Shown: piece by piece, positions 36,117 to 44,554 of the stretch
Position numbering within the stretch: position 1 is the first letter of the stretch
How the letters are laid out: each line of letters starts with the position of its first letter
Source of the DNA: Ralstonia pickettii
GTDB taxonomy: Bacteria; Pseudomonadota; Gammaproteobacteria; Burkholderiales; Burkholderiaceae
NCBI RefSeq assembly: GCF_016466415.2
Contig: NZ_CP066771.1
Span: 3,162,001-3,226,000, forward strand
Direction of reading: 5' to 3'
Length of the DNA: 64,000 nt
The notes under the pieces: generated by a model
What the model was told of the DNA's origin: nothing
The model's database searches: none
What the model saw: only the letters and a program-made list of their open reading frames with translations
Program-made: the position numbers and the translations under genes

Positions 36117-37079
36117 ATGCATCGTGCTTACCTTCGAGCGTTGTTCGCTCTTTCGCTGGCCGTCGGCGCAGGCTTCGGCTTGGTGCATGCGGCCCGCGCC
36201 TGTGAGATTCCCGCACCCGTCCAGACGATCGATCCACCCGGCTTTTACGACGACGCCGCGGGCTACGCGCGTGACGTAAAACCGATGCGCAATTTCATCG
36301 CGCAACTCAACGCTTCCGCCGACAAGGGTGATTGGACGTGCGCGCTGAGCCAGCTTCGAACCTGGGCCGATGCGGATGCACTGATGGGCAAGATTTCCGG
36401 CTATCAGGGCCAGTACGAACGGTCGTGGGCCGGAACGGATTTCGCCATGGTGCTGCTGCGCATGCCAAGCGACATCCGCAAGCGCAACCAGGCGCAGCTC
36501 GATGCGATTGCACCGTGGCTCGAACGCATTGCGATCGCCACCCGCAACGCCGAGGCGATCAACCATCTGCATAACAACCTGGTGTACTGGGCCGGCCTCA
36601 ATCTGATTGCCATCGGCACTGCGACGGACAACAGCGACCTGATCGACTCCGGACTCCTGCGCGTTCGCGAGGGCATTCGCGATATCGGCCCCGACGGCGC
36701 GCTGGCACGCGAGGTCAAGCGCGGCGATCGCGCGCTGCACTACCACACGTTCGCGTTGATCCCGCTGGTGTTTGCGGCAGAGCTGGTGCAGCGGCGCCAT
36801 ATCGACCTGTACCGCGAGAACAACCACGCCATCGGCCGCCTGGCGAACCTGGTGATCGATGCGGTGATCGACCCGGCGAGCTTCGAAAAAATCACGCCGA
36901 TCAAGCAGGCGCTGTTTCCATGGACCCTCCAGGATGAGTTGTGCTGGATGGAGCCCTACTACGCCCACGTGCGAGACCCGAGGCTGCCTGCGTTGATTGC
37001 GCCGCGCCGCCCATTCTCTGAATGGAGGCTCGGCGGCAACGTTACGGCGGCGTGGAGTGCGGAGCTGTCCGGCCATTGA
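36117..37079 (+). CDS. Alginate lyase family (PL5-like) periplasmic protein, catalytic His apparently missing
   Basis: A 320-residue protein with a signal peptide (LFALSLAVGAGFGLVHAARA) and an alpha/alpha-barrel alginate-lyase-like domain. The region NAEAINHLHNNLVYWAGLN aligns with the AlgL motif that, as I recall it, reads NNHSYW; here the residue after NN is Leu, not His. A later HYHTFALIPLVFAAELVQR matches the second conserved helix. The family cleaves alginate by beta-elimination; because of the changed motif this one may be inactive or have another substrate. No alginate biosynthesis genes are near. It precedes the dienelactone-hydrolase-like gene by 77 bp. Confidence 0.72.
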   Translation: MHRAYLRALFALSLAVGAGFGLVHAARACEIPAPVQTIDPPGFYDDAAGYARDVKPMRNFIAQLNASADKGDWTCALSQLRTWADADALMGKISGYQGQYERSWAGTDFAMVLLRMPSDIRKRNQAQLDAIAPWLERIAIATRNAEAINHLHNNLVYWAGLNLIAIGTATDNSDLIDSGLLRVREGIRDIGPDGALAREVKRGDRALHYHTFALIPLVFAAELVQRRHIDLYRENNHAIGRLANLVIDAVIDPASFEKITPIKQALFPWTLQDELCWMEPYYAHVRDPRLPALIAPRRPFSEWRLGGNVTAAWSAELSGH

Positions 37080-37156
37080 GAGGGGCCGGTGTTGTGTGGA
37101 ATCCCGCTTCCCACAAGCGCACAATCACCACCTCCGCCCCACCGCCAGGATCCCTC

Positions 37157-38206
37157 ATGAGAAGGCTCTCGACCGTCGGCTTGTTGCGCCGCCTGTTCCG
37201 CGTTGTTTCCGTCATGGCGCTGATCTCCGCGCCCGCATCGGCGCAGCAAATCGTCAGCGATCTCTCGGCACAACCCACCGGCCGCATCCACTTCAACAGC
37301 GTCACCCCCAAGAGCAAATGGGAGCTGGTGCATCGCAAGTTCGACAAGACGCCCACGCCCGTCTGGGGCACGTTGTACCTGCCCGAGAACCTGCAGGGCC
37401 CGGTGCCAGCGATGGTGATCTCGCACGGCTCGGCCGGGCCGCAGCAGAAAGACGTCGACCGGTGGGTGCGGCTGTTCAACCAGATCGGCATGGCCGCGTT
37501 CGTGGTGGATTCGTTTGGCCCACGCGGCATTGCCAATACGATGGACAACCAATCGCAGTTGAACCCCGCCGCCAACGACGCCGATGCCCTGTTCGCGCTC
37601 AAGCTGCTGAGCACCGACCCGCGCATCGACCCGAAGCGCATCGGCCAGATCGGGTTCTCGCGCGGCGGTGGTGTGTCACTGGACATGACGCTCGACGCGT
37701 TCCGTAAAGGCGTCATCGATGACGACACGCGGTTTGCAGCGCTCATCGGCTTCTACCCCGGGTGCTCGGCGCTCTGGTGGGAGATCCCGCCGCCACCGCT
37801 GACCGGCGCCCCGCTCATGCTCGCGCTGGGCGAGAAAGACGACTACACACCCGCGCAGCTATGCCGCAACGCCGCGGAGATCATGCAGCGTGATGGGCAG
37901 ACCGTCGAGGTGCACGTGTACCCCGGCGCGTATCACGACTTCGACAACACGCGTGCGTACTTCAAGTACTTCCCAGGTGCGACTACGGCGCGCGATTGCC
38001 CGCAGACCCTGATCGACGTGCAGCACGATGCGTACTACCGGCTGCCAGACGGCGAGAAGTACGCCAACCTCCAGGCCATGCAGGCCGATTACACGCGCTG
38101 CACCACCCGGGGTGTCTCCACTGGCGCCAACCTGGAGCAAGCCAAACGCGCCGAGGCCGACGTCAACGCGTTCCTGGTGAAAGCCATGGGCCTGTCGCCG
38201 CGCTAA
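37157..38206 (+). CDS. Dienelactone hydrolase family protein, exported
   Basis: A 349-residue alpha/beta hydrolase with an N-terminal signal peptide (RRLFRVVSVMALISAPASA-Q). The fold elements are VPAMVISHGSAGPQQKD, the nucleophile region IGQIGFSRGGGVSLD (Ser in GFSRGG), an acid in LGEKDDYTPAQ and a His in YPGAYHDFDN, all in family order. The C-terminal 70 residues are Ala/charged and less typical. The start MRRLSTVG is placed by the signal peptide and a GGA-rich ribosome site. The substrate is unknown. It follows the alginate-lyase-like gene and may share its transcript. Confidence 0.82.
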   Translation: MRRLSTVGLLRRLFRVVSVMALISAPASAQQIVSDLSAQPTGRIHFNSVTPKSKWELVHRKFDKTPTPVWGTLYLPENLQGPVPAMVISHGSAGPQQKDVDRWVRLFNQIGMAAFVVDSFGPRGIANTMDNQSQLNPAANDADALFALKLLSTDPRIDPKRIGQIGFSRGGGVSLDMTLDAFRKGVIDDDTRFAALIGFYPGCSALWWEIPPPPLTGAPLMLALGEKDDYTPAQLCRNAAEIMQRDGQTVEVHVYPGAYHDFDNTRAYFKYFPGATTARDCPQTLIDVQHDAYYRLPDGEKYANLQAMQADYTRCTTRGVSTGANLEQAKRAEADVNAFLVKAMGLSPR

Positions 38207-38260
38207 TGTAGCAATCTCTACAACATTGCAGCGGTTGTGACGCACGCCTATGCTGCCGTC

Positions 38261-39223
38261 ATGACCGCCTCCCCCGATTCCTGGTTGTTGCTGATCGTCA
38301 GCCTACCCACTGCCCGAGCCACCGCGCGCATGCGTATCTGGCGCGCCATCAAGGCGATCGGCTGTGCGGCGTTGCGCGATGGCGTCTACCTGCTGCCTGC
38401 GCGTGCCGAGCATGCGGCACAGCTCAACGAGTTGGCAGACGAGACGCTGCAGGAAAACGGCCAGGCATGGGTGCTGCGCGTGCAAGCCGCCGATGCGGCG
38501 GAAGACGCGGCCTACCGCGCCCTGTTCGACCGCACGCCAGACTACGCCGAATGGCTGGCCGAGCTGTCTGAGGCGCGCAAGACGCTCCCCGACCTGCCCA
38601 CCGCCGAGCGCAACCGGCTTCTGCGCCGCCATGCACGCGCCTACGAAGCCATCCGCAAGATCGACTTTTTCTCCAATGAAGCGACCGTGCGTGCCGATGC
38701 GCAATGGCGCGACTTTGCTGCGGCGGCCGAAGCCACACACTCGCCGGGCGAACCGCGTGCCGCGGCGGGCGGCATCCCCCGGCGTGATCCCACGCAGCAC
38801 CAGGGCCGCCTGTGGGCAACCCGCCGGCACCTGTGGGTGGACCGCGTTGCCAGCGCTTGGCTCATCCAGCGCTTCATCGACCCGCACGCCCGGTTCCTGT
38901 GGCTCGACAGCCCGGCGGATTGCCCAGCAGAAGCGCTAGGTTTCGACTTTGACGGTGCCACATTTACGCATGTTGGCGAGCGCGTTTCGTTCGAGGTGCT
39001 CATCGCCAGCTTTGGGCTCGATGACAACCCGGGGCTCGCGCGTCTGGGCGCCATGGTGCATGCGCTCGATGTGGGCGGCGCGGCCACGCCTGAAGCCGGC
39101 GGGTTCGAAGCGATCCTGGCGGGCGCCCGCAAACGGCTGGCCGATGACGATGCCTTGCTCGCAGAGATCGGCACCGTGCTCGACTCGCTGTACGTGCATT
39201 TTTCCGGCAGCCGGAGAACTTAA
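38261..39223 (+). CDS. chrB: Chromate resistance protein ChrB
   Basis: A 320-residue protein of the ChrB family, linked to chromate resistance as a chromate-responsive regulator or accessory factor. The N-terminal half (SWLLLIVSLPTARATARMRIWRAIKAIGCAALRDGVYLLP) and the C-terminal half starting WATRRHLWVDRVASAWLIQRFIDPHARFLW are both diagnostic. The ATG at 38261 is preferred over an in-frame GTG at 38237. It is 26 bp ahead of chrA, forming the usual chrBA operon. Confidence 0.92.
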   Translation: MTASPDSWLLLIVSLPTARATARMRIWRAIKAIGCAALRDGVYLLPARAEHAAQLNELADETLQENGQAWVLRVQAADAAEDAAYRALFDRTPDYAEWLAELSEARKTLPDLPTAERNRLLRRHARAYEAIRKIDFFSNEATVRADAQWRDFAAAAEATHSPGEPRAAAGGIPRRDPTQHQGRLWATRRHLWVDRVASAWLIQRFIDPHARFLWLDSPADCPAEALGFDFDGATFTHVGERVSFEVLIASFGLDDNPGLARLGAMVHALDVGGAATPEAGGFEAILAGARKRLADDDALLAEIGTVLDSLYVHFSGSRRT

Positions 39224-39249
39224 CCGCAGTCACCCATCGCAGGTAACGC

Positions 39250-40422
39250 ATGAACCTTGCCCCCGAACGCCCCACCTACACGCTGCGGCAACTGCTGCTG
39301 TATTTTCTCCGGCTTGGCGCACTGGGCTTCGGCGGCCCGGTCGCGCTGGCCGGCTACATGCGCCGCGATCTGGTCGATACCCGCCAGTGGATTACCGAAG
39401 CGGACTACAAGGAAGGCCTTGCGCTCGCCCAGCTCGCACCGGGGCCGCTGGCCGCGCAACTGGCCATCTACCTGGGCTATGTGCACTACCGAATCGTCGG
39501 CGCCACGCTGGTCTGCCTTGCGTTCGTGCTGCCTTCGTTCCTGATGGTGGTGGCGCTGGGCTGGGCTTATGTACGCTTTGGCGGGCTGACCTGGATGCAA
39601 TCGGTGTTCTACGGCGTGGGTGCCGCAGTGATCGGCATCATCGCCATCAGCGCGCACAAGCTCACCACCAAGAGCGTCGGCAAGGACAAGCTGCTGTGGG
39701 CCGTCTATCTCTTGCTGGCGGCGGTGACGGTCGTGACGGAATCCGAAGTGGCCTGGCTGTTTCTGGCGGCGGGTGTGCTGGTGTGGTTCTGGCGCGCACC
39801 GCCCCGGTGGCTGCGCCAGGGCCGCATGAACGCCGTAGCCGTTGCCCCGGTCGCAGCGGCCAGCAGCCTGCTCGGCACGATGGATTCTTCGCTGCTCTCG
39901 CAGCTTAGCGCGTTCTTCGCCAAGGCTGGTGCGTTCGTGTTCGGTTCGGGGCTGGCCATCGTGCCGTTCCTCTACGGCGGCGTGGTCACGGAGCACCACT
40001 GGCTCAACGAAAAGCAGTTCGTCGACGCGGTGGCCGTGGCAATGATCACGCCCGGCCCGGTGGTCATCACTGTCGGCTTTATCGGCTACCTGGTGGCGGG
40101 CCTGCCCGGTGCGTGCGTGGCCGCGCTCGGCACGTTCCTGCCGTGCTACCTGTTCACCATCCTGCCGGCGCCGTACTTCAAGAAATACGGCAAGCTGCCG
40201 GCCATTCTGGCCTTTGTTGATGGCGTAACAGCGGCCGCCGTGGGCGCCATTACCGGCGCGGTCATCGTGCTGGCCAAGCGCTCCATCGTCGATGTACCGA
40301 CGGCGCTGCTGGCCGTGGCGACGGTGTTGCTGCTCGTGAAGTTCAAGAAGCTGCCCGAACCGGTGATCGTGGCAGGCGCCGCATTGCTTGGCCTGGCGCT
40401 GTATCCGCTGCTGCATCGGTAA
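39250..40422 (+). CDS. chrA: Chromate efflux transporter ChrA
   Basis: A 390-residue inner-membrane transporter exporting chromate, of the long-chain CHR family with two homologous halves. The first-half signature LGFGGPVALAGYMRRDLV and the GLALAQLAPGPLAAQLAIYLGY block are present, and the second half repeats the pattern (FGSGLAIVPFLYGGVV, VAVAMITPGPVVITVGFIGYLVAG). About ten hydrophobic segments are visible. It directly follows chrB. No further chr genes (chrC, chrF) are seen. Confidence 0.94.
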   Translation: MNLAPERPTYTLRQLLLYFLRLGALGFGGPVALAGYMRRDLVDTRQWITEADYKEGLALAQLAPGPLAAQLAIYLGYVHYRIVGATLVCLAFVLPSFLMVVALGWAYVRFGGLTWMQSVFYGVGAAVIGIIAISAHKLTTKSVGKDKLLWAVYLLLAAVTVVTESEVAWLFLAAGVLVWFWRAPPRWLRQGRMNAVAVAPVAAASSLLGTMDSSLLSQLSAFFAKAGAFVFGSGLAIVPFLYGGVVTEHHWLNEKQFVDAVAVAMITPGPVVITVGFIGYLVAGLPGACVAALGTFLPCYLFTILPAPYFKKYGKLPAILAFVDGVTAAAVGAITGAVIVLAKRSIVDVPTALLAVATVLLLVKFKKLPEPVIVAGAALLGLALYPLLHR

Positions 40423-40444
40423 CACCACGCCAGCAGCGGCGACT

Positions 40445-40750
40445 TCACTTCCACTTGGCACCAATCTCCGCCAACCCCGCCTTCTGCAAATCCTCCGCGC
40501 TCATCACGATGCGGAATTCGCAGTCTGCGTTGAACTGCAGGAACCACGGCTCGGCCAACGCAGGAATGTGCGAGGCCGATTCCACATTCACGATGAGCAC
40601 CGCGCCGCGATGGCCGCTCTGCTCGGTAAAGTAGACTGCCTCGGGCTTGCTTTCGGCCAACACGCGCGGGATCCGCTCGGCGATGGAGCCGTCGCGCACA
40701 TAGGTGTTGAAGGGTTCGTGCGGAATCCGCACGTTGACGAGCATGCGCAT
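40445..40750 (-). CDS. Small conserved hypothetical protein (ferredoxin-like fold suspected)
   Basis: A 101-residue soluble protein starting MRMLVNVRIPHEPFNTYVRDG. The pattern of short beta strands (MLVNVRI, AVLIVNV, CEFRIVM) and helices suggests a dimeric alpha-beta barrel like DUF3303 or YCII proteins; I do not recognise a specific family with certainty. The longer upstream frame is not supported. AGGAGGC, about 6 nt upstream on the minus strand, is a good ribosome site and fixes the start. It is convergent with chrA. Confidence 0.65.
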   Translation of the reverse strand: MRMLVNVRIPHEPFNTYVRDGSIAERIPRVLAESKPEAVYFTEQSGHRGAVLIVNVESASHIPALAEPWFLQFNADCEFRIVMSAEDLQKAGLAEIGAKWK

Positions 40751-40962
40751 GATCTGCCTCCTGGATGATGGCCAGGGCAAGCGCCGCAACGAGGTCACCA
40801 AGGCCACCACGGCCGCCACGCCCGCGCATGGCCGAACACCACAGGTATAGGACGGCCGTCGTGTTTGCGTTATCAGCCGTCGGTTAGCCGAGATGGCGTA
40901 GAGGCGAGGATGAGGGCGCGCAGCCAATGCGCCCACTCCGGCACGGAAAGACTTTTCCTACC

Positions 40963-41463
40963 ATGGCAACCACCCCCGCAATGAAAACGATGAGGTATGC
41001 GATGGCCTTTCCGATGCTCGACCAGCAGATCCGTCCGACCCGCCGCCCAGCCATCCGGGCCGCGCGTGGTGTCGCACGCACACTATCCGTCGCTACCGCG
41101 CTGCTGCTGCCCCTGGCCGCATGGGCCGCCGACCCTATCGACGACGCGCTGGAGCAATGCCTGAAAACCCCGCGCGGCGAGACCACGGCCGGCATGACCG
41201 AATGCACGCACGCCGCGTATCAGGCCTACGACCGGCAGATGAACACGCTGTACCAGGCCGTGATGAGCAAAACCGACCCCGTATCGCGCGAGGCCATCCG
41301 TAACGCACAACGTGCGTGGCTAGCCTATCGGACTGCCCAGAAGGCCGCCGACAACGCGCCATGGCGGGCAGACGCCGGTTCGGTGGCGAGCCCCGATATC
41401 GAAGGGCTGAACGTGGAGGCAATCCGGGCGCGCATTGCAGAGCTGGAGTACTACCCGCACTAG
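40963..41463 (+). CDS. DUF1311 / LprI-like exported protein
   Basis: A 166-residue exported protein with a long N-terminal region, a hydrophobic signal segment (ARTLSVATALLLPLAAWAADP), and a DUF1311 domain, the fold of the lysozyme inhibitor LprI. The typical Cys pair and spacing are seen (LEQCLKTPRGETTAGMTECTHAAYQAYDRQMN), and the end RNAQRAWLAYRT is diagnostic. Several Met codons (40963, 40981, 41011) make the start uncertain; a signal peptide alone would fit a later start. Function beyond lysozyme-inhibitor resemblance is unknown. Confidence 0.75.
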   Translation: MATTPAMKTMRYAMAFPMLDQQIRPTRRPAIRAARGVARTLSVATALLLPLAAWAADPIDDALEQCLKTPRGETTAGMTECTHAAYQAYDRQMNTLYQAVMSKTDPVSREAIRNAQRAWLAYRTAQKAADNAPWRADAGSVASPDIEGLNVEAIRARIAELEYYPH

Positions 41464-41483
41464 CCGGGTGGGAGAGATGCCAC

Positions 41484-41740
41484 TGTGGATAACCTTCCCT
41501 CCCCCTGTGAATAACTCCAGGGACAAGCGTGTTGGTTCTCCGGGGTCACCGTGCAAACAGCACGGGAATAACTTCCCACCGTGGCGACGGGCCCCGACGC
41601 GATCCCCCGCAGTCATCCACGCAACGGCACACGCTGTCCGATGGGTTGTCCGTTCTGCAAGTCGTTGATGTCAAAGCAGTTTTGTTGCTTATCCACAGGA
41701 CTTATCCACCGTTATCTACTACTACTATCTGTATACATAA
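41484..41740. promoter_or_regulatory. DnaA-box cluster with DnaA-trio-like element, copy B
   Basis: Perfect DnaA boxes at 41484-41492 (TGTGGATAA) and 41689-41697 (TTATCCACA); one-mismatch boxes at 41506-41514 (TGTGAATAA) and 41702-41710 (TTATCCACC); a weaker TCATCCACG at 41613-41621. The box at 41702-41710 is followed by GTTAT, four CTA triplets and an AT-rich tail, exactly as in copy A. The match between box, short spacer, triplets and AT-rich stretch is better here than in copy A because the proximal box has only one mismatch. Confidence 0.78.
41705..41740 (+). repeat. 36-bp exact repeat, copy 2
   Basis: Identical to 18382-18417 in the same orientation. Both copies lie in DnaA-box-rich spacers, 144 bp (this copy) and 268 bp (copy 1) upstream of a plus-strand gene. 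Confidence 0.95.
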
Positions 41741-41836
41741 AGAAGTAAACCTATAAACCCTCTGTGGGGCATCGAGGCCGTGGCAGGGTTGTGGGCAAAG
41801 CGGCATGCGGGGGTTCGCCATGGACGACGCAGTCGG

Positions 41837-41862
41837 TTGATTGACACGCGGCTGTCATTCAA
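41837..41862 (+). promoter_or_regulatory. Candidate ArsR operator and arsRC-aqp promoter region
   Basis: TTGATTGACA (41837-41846) and TGTCATTCAA (41853-41862) form a 10-bp inverted repeat with one mismatch around CGCGGC. The left arm contains TTGACA (41841-41846), a perfect -35, with only a weak -10 (TAGTTT) 16 bp later. The position 22 bp before the arsR start fits autorepression by ArsR. Confidence 0.6.
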
Positions 41863-41883
41863 TAGTTTCAATATGTTGGAATT

Positions 41884-42204
41884 ATGGAAGAGACCGACGC
41901 CATCCGATCCCTCGCCGCGCTGGCTCACGGCATTCGCCTGCAGGTGTTTCGCATGCTGGTGGTGGCCGGCCCAACCGGCCTCACGCCGGGCGCGATTGCC
42001 GAACAGCTTGAGGTGCCGGGCGCGACGTTGTCGTTCCACCTCAAGGAACTGACAGCCGCGCGCCTCGTGACGCAAGAGCGCGACGGCCGCAACCTGATCT
42101 ACCGCGCGGCGTATGACCACATGAATGCCCTGCTGGGCTTCCTGACCGACAACTGCTGCCAGGGCAACGCCTGCCTGAGCGCCCGCACCGACTGCCAATG
42201 CTGA
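41884..42204 (+). CDS. arsR: ArsR-family arsenic-responsive repressor
   Basis: A 106-residue winged-helix repressor of the ArsR/SmtB family. The fold runs AALAHGIRLQVFRMLVVAG, then the recognition region LEVPGATLSFHLKELTAARLVTQERDGRNLIYRA. No CVC motif is seen in the recognition helix; instead Cys residues cluster at the C-terminus (CCQGNAC, and CQC at the end), the arrangement seen in some ArsR proteins that bind As(III) by C-terminal Cys. Its stop overlaps the arsC start by 7 bases, so the operon is translationally coupled. It likely binds the inverted repeat just upstream. Confidence 0.92.
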   Translation: MEETDAIRSLAALAHGIRLQVFRMLVVAGPTGLTPGAIAEQLEVPGATLSFHLKELTAARLVTQERDGRNLIYRAAYDHMNALLGFLTDNCCQGNACLSARTDCQC

Positions 42205-42716
42205 CCACCCCCACCGTCGCCCGCACCACCAACGTCCTGATCCTCTGCACCCACAACTCCGCACGCAGCGTGCTGAGCGAAGGGATGCTCAACCACTGGG
42301 CCAAACAGCTGGGCAAAGACGTGCGCGCCTACAGCGCCGGCAGCGCACCCAGTGGCCGCCTCAACCCGTTCGCACTGGAAGCCCTCACCAACGCAGGCAT
42401 CGACACCGCCGGCTACCGTAGCAAGAGCTGGGACGAATTCGTGGGCGACGGCGCCGCGCAGATGCGCATCGTCATCACCGTGTGCGACAGCGCCGCAGCG
42501 GAAGCCTGCCCCTACTGGCCCGGCAGTCCCGTCAAGGTGCATTGGGGCTATGCCGATCCCTCCAACGCGCCGGGTGGTGACGAGGGCAAGCGGCAAGCTT
42601 TTGAACTGACACGCCAGGCCATCGGCTACCGCATGTTGCAGTTGCTGGCCCTGCCGCTGGACACACTCAGCAACGCCGAACTGCAGGCGGCGCTGGAACG
42701 CATTGCGCAGGCCTGA
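42198..42716 (+). CDS. arsC: Arsenate reductase, low-molecular-weight phosphatase type (thioredoxin-coupled ArsC)
   Basis: A 172-residue reductase turning arsenate into arsenite. The phosphatase loop LCTHNSARS has catalytic Cys17 and Arg23 (CX5R), and the later VCDSAAAEACPYWPG carries the two extra Cys used for disulfide relay to thioredoxin. It overlaps arsR and is followed 5 bp later by the aquaglyceroporin gene. Confidence 0.93.
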   Translation: MLTTPTVARTTNVLILCTHNSARSVLSEGMLNHWAKQLGKDVRAYSAGSAPSGRLNPFALEALTNAGIDTAGYRSKSWDEFVGDGAAQMRIVITVCDSAAAEACPYWPGSPVKVHWGYADPSNAPGGDEGKRQAFELTRQAIGYRMLQLLALPLDTLSNAELQAALERIAQA

Positions 42717-42721
42717 GCACC

Positions 42722-43429
42722 ATGGTCGAACTGCGCAGCCGGCTCACCGCCGAAGCACTGGGTACGGCGCTACTGCTGGCCATCGTGATCGGCTCCGGAA
42801 TCATGGCCGAGCGCCTGGCGGGCGGAAACGCCGCGATCGCGTTGCTCGCCAATACGGCCGCCACGGTGGGCGGCCTCTACGTGCTGATCGAAGCCTTGGG
42901 GCCCATCAGCGGCGCGCACTTCAATCCGGTGGTGAGCGCTGTGATGGCGGTGCGCGGCGAGTTGCACGGCGCCGCCCTGCTGCCGTACATCGTGGCGCAA
43001 ATGCTGGGCGCGGTGCTGGGCGCATGGCTGGCGCACGCCATGTTCGACATGACCCTGCTGCAGTTCTCCACCAAGGTGCGCAGCGGCACGGGGCAGTGGA
43101 TTGCCGAAGCGGTGGCCACCGCCGGCCTGCTGCTCGTCATCCTGCGGGCGCCCAACGGGCGGGCTGCGTCGATGGTGGCGGCGTACATCGGCGCGGCGTA
43201 CTGGTTCACGGCGTCGACATCGTTCGCCAACCCGGCGGCCGCGTTCGGGCGCATGTTCAGCAACAGCTTTGCCGGCATCGCGCCCGGCAGCGTGCCGGGG
43301 TTTGTGCTGGCCGAATGCGCAGGCGCCGTGCTGGGCGTGCTGCTGCACAACCTGCTTGAGCCGCGCTTTGCGGCAACCGGCCATCCCAACGTCATTGAAT
43401 CGTCCGGCGAGCACCCGCCGCACACGTAA
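42722..43429 (+). CDS. MIP-family aquaglyceroporin of an ars operon (AqpS-like)
   Basis: A 235-residue membrane channel of the aquaporin family with six membrane segments and two pore loops: HFNPVVSA (NPV in place of NPA) and FANPAAAFGR. In Sinorhizobium meliloti an ars-linked aquaglyceroporin, AqpS, lets arsenite leave the cell down its gradient after ArsC reduction; the same job is likely here because there is no arsB or acr3 in the operon. The gene is 5 bp behind arsC. Confidence 0.88.
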   Translation: MVELRSRLTAEALGTALLLAIVIGSGIMAERLAGGNAAIALLANTAATVGGLYVLIEALGPISGAHFNPVVSAVMAVRGELHGAALLPYIVAQMLGAVLGAWLAHAMFDMTLLQFSTKVRSGTGQWIAEAVATAGLLLVILRAPNGRAASMVAAYIGAAYWFTASTSFANPAAAFGRMFSNSFAGIAPGSVPGFVLAECAGAVLGVLLHNLLEPRFAATGHPNVIESSGEHPPHT

Positions 43430-43593
43430 CACCCAAGGCGCCCGCCCGCCTCCCCTCTCCTTCACGCTTGCGCCCCGCGTGGCGCGTACTACTCTTGTCG
43501 AGGCCCTGCATCGCGCGTGTCCTGCGGTGTACGGCCCGATCTGCAGGCTGCTTCCGGCTTGGCCAGCCGCCCCACTCCCCCAAGAGAACAGCC

Positions 43594-44502
43594 ATGCGAA
43601 AACTGTTTGCAGCCGTCGCGCTCATGCTCGCCATGACGCCCCTTGTGCAAGCGCAGGTGAAGCCCTATCCGCCGGGCTTTCGGCACCAGAACATCCAGAC
43701 CGACGGGGCGACGCTGTTTGTGCGCGTGGGCGGCAGCGGCCCGGCGGTGGTGTTGCTGCATGGCTTTGGCGATACGGGTGACATGTGGGCACCGCTCGCC
43801 GCCGAGCTGGCGCGCACGCATACCGTGGTGGTGCCGGATCTGCGCGGCATGGGTTTGTCGTCGCACCCCGAGGGCAGCTATGACAAGCGCACCCAGGCCG
43901 GCGACATCCGCGCGGTGCTCACCAAACTGAACATCGACCAGGCCGATGTGGTGGGCCACGACATCGGCACCATAGTGGCGTTTGCTTATGCGGCGCGCTA
44001 CCCGGACAAGACCACGCGGCTGGTCGTGATGGATGCGCCCGTGCCCGGTGTGCCGCCGTGGGAGCAGATCGTCCGCTCGCCCAAGCTCTGGCACTTCTCG
44101 TTCGGCGGCCCCGATGCCGAGCGGCTCGTCAAAGGCCGCGAGCGCATCTACCTCGACCGGTTCTGGAATGAGTTTGCCGGCAACCCCTCCAAGATCGACG
44201 AAGCCACCCGCGTCCACTACGCCCGCCTTTACGCCAAACCGGGCGCCATGCATTCAGCGTTTGCGCAATTCCTGTCGATCCCGCAAGACGCGGAAGACAA
44301 CCAGAAAGCCATCGCCACCAAGCTGCCCATGCCGGTGCTCGCCATTGGGGGCGCCAAGTCCTTCGGCGAGAACGAGGCCATCGTCATGCGCAATGCCGCC
44401 ACCAACGTGCAGGCGCTGGTGATTCCGGATGCGGGGCATTGGTTGATGGAGGAGCAGACGCAGGTTACGGTGGGTGCCGTCGTTAAATTTCTGGCGCAGT
44501 AG
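43594..44502 (+). CDS. Alpha/beta hydrolase, epoxide hydrolase-like, exported
   Basis: A 302-residue protein with a signal peptide (MRKLFAAVALMLAMTPLVQAQ) and an epoxide hydrolase/dehalogenase-type fold. The oxyanion region VVLLHGFGDTGDMW, the nucleophile elbow VVGHDIGTIVAFAYA (Asp in GHDIG) and a C-terminal His in DAGHWLMEE give an Asp-based triad, as in epoxide hydrolases. The start is placed by the signal peptide and GAGA upstream. The substrate is unknown. It is 164 bp downstream of the ars operon and followed by a small ABM-like gene. Confidence 0.85.
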   Translation: MRKLFAAVALMLAMTPLVQAQVKPYPPGFRHQNIQTDGATLFVRVGGSGPAVVLLHGFGDTGDMWAPLAAELARTHTVVVPDLRGMGLSSHPEGSYDKRTQAGDIRAVLTKLNIDQADVVGHDIGTIVAFAYAARYPDKTTRLVVMDAPVPGVPPWEQIVRSPKLWHFSFGGPDAERLVKGRERIYLDRFWNEFAGNPSKIDEATRVHYARLYAKPGAMHSAFAQFLSIPQDAEDNQKAIATKLPMPVLAIGGAKSFGENEAIVMRNAATNVQALVIPDAGHWLMEEQTQVTVGAVVKFLAQ

Positions 44503-44554
44503 CGTCGGTCTTCCTCATTGGTCTTTCAACGCATCTCAACGAATGGAGTCTCCA

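Larger units (their letters stand above)
41464..41883. other. 420-bp intergenic region between the LprI-like gene and arsR
   Basis: No gene is supported. It holds the second DnaA-box/DnaA-trio-like element (41484-41740) and, near its right end, an inverted repeat that may be the ArsR operator (41837-41862). Confidence 0.75.
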
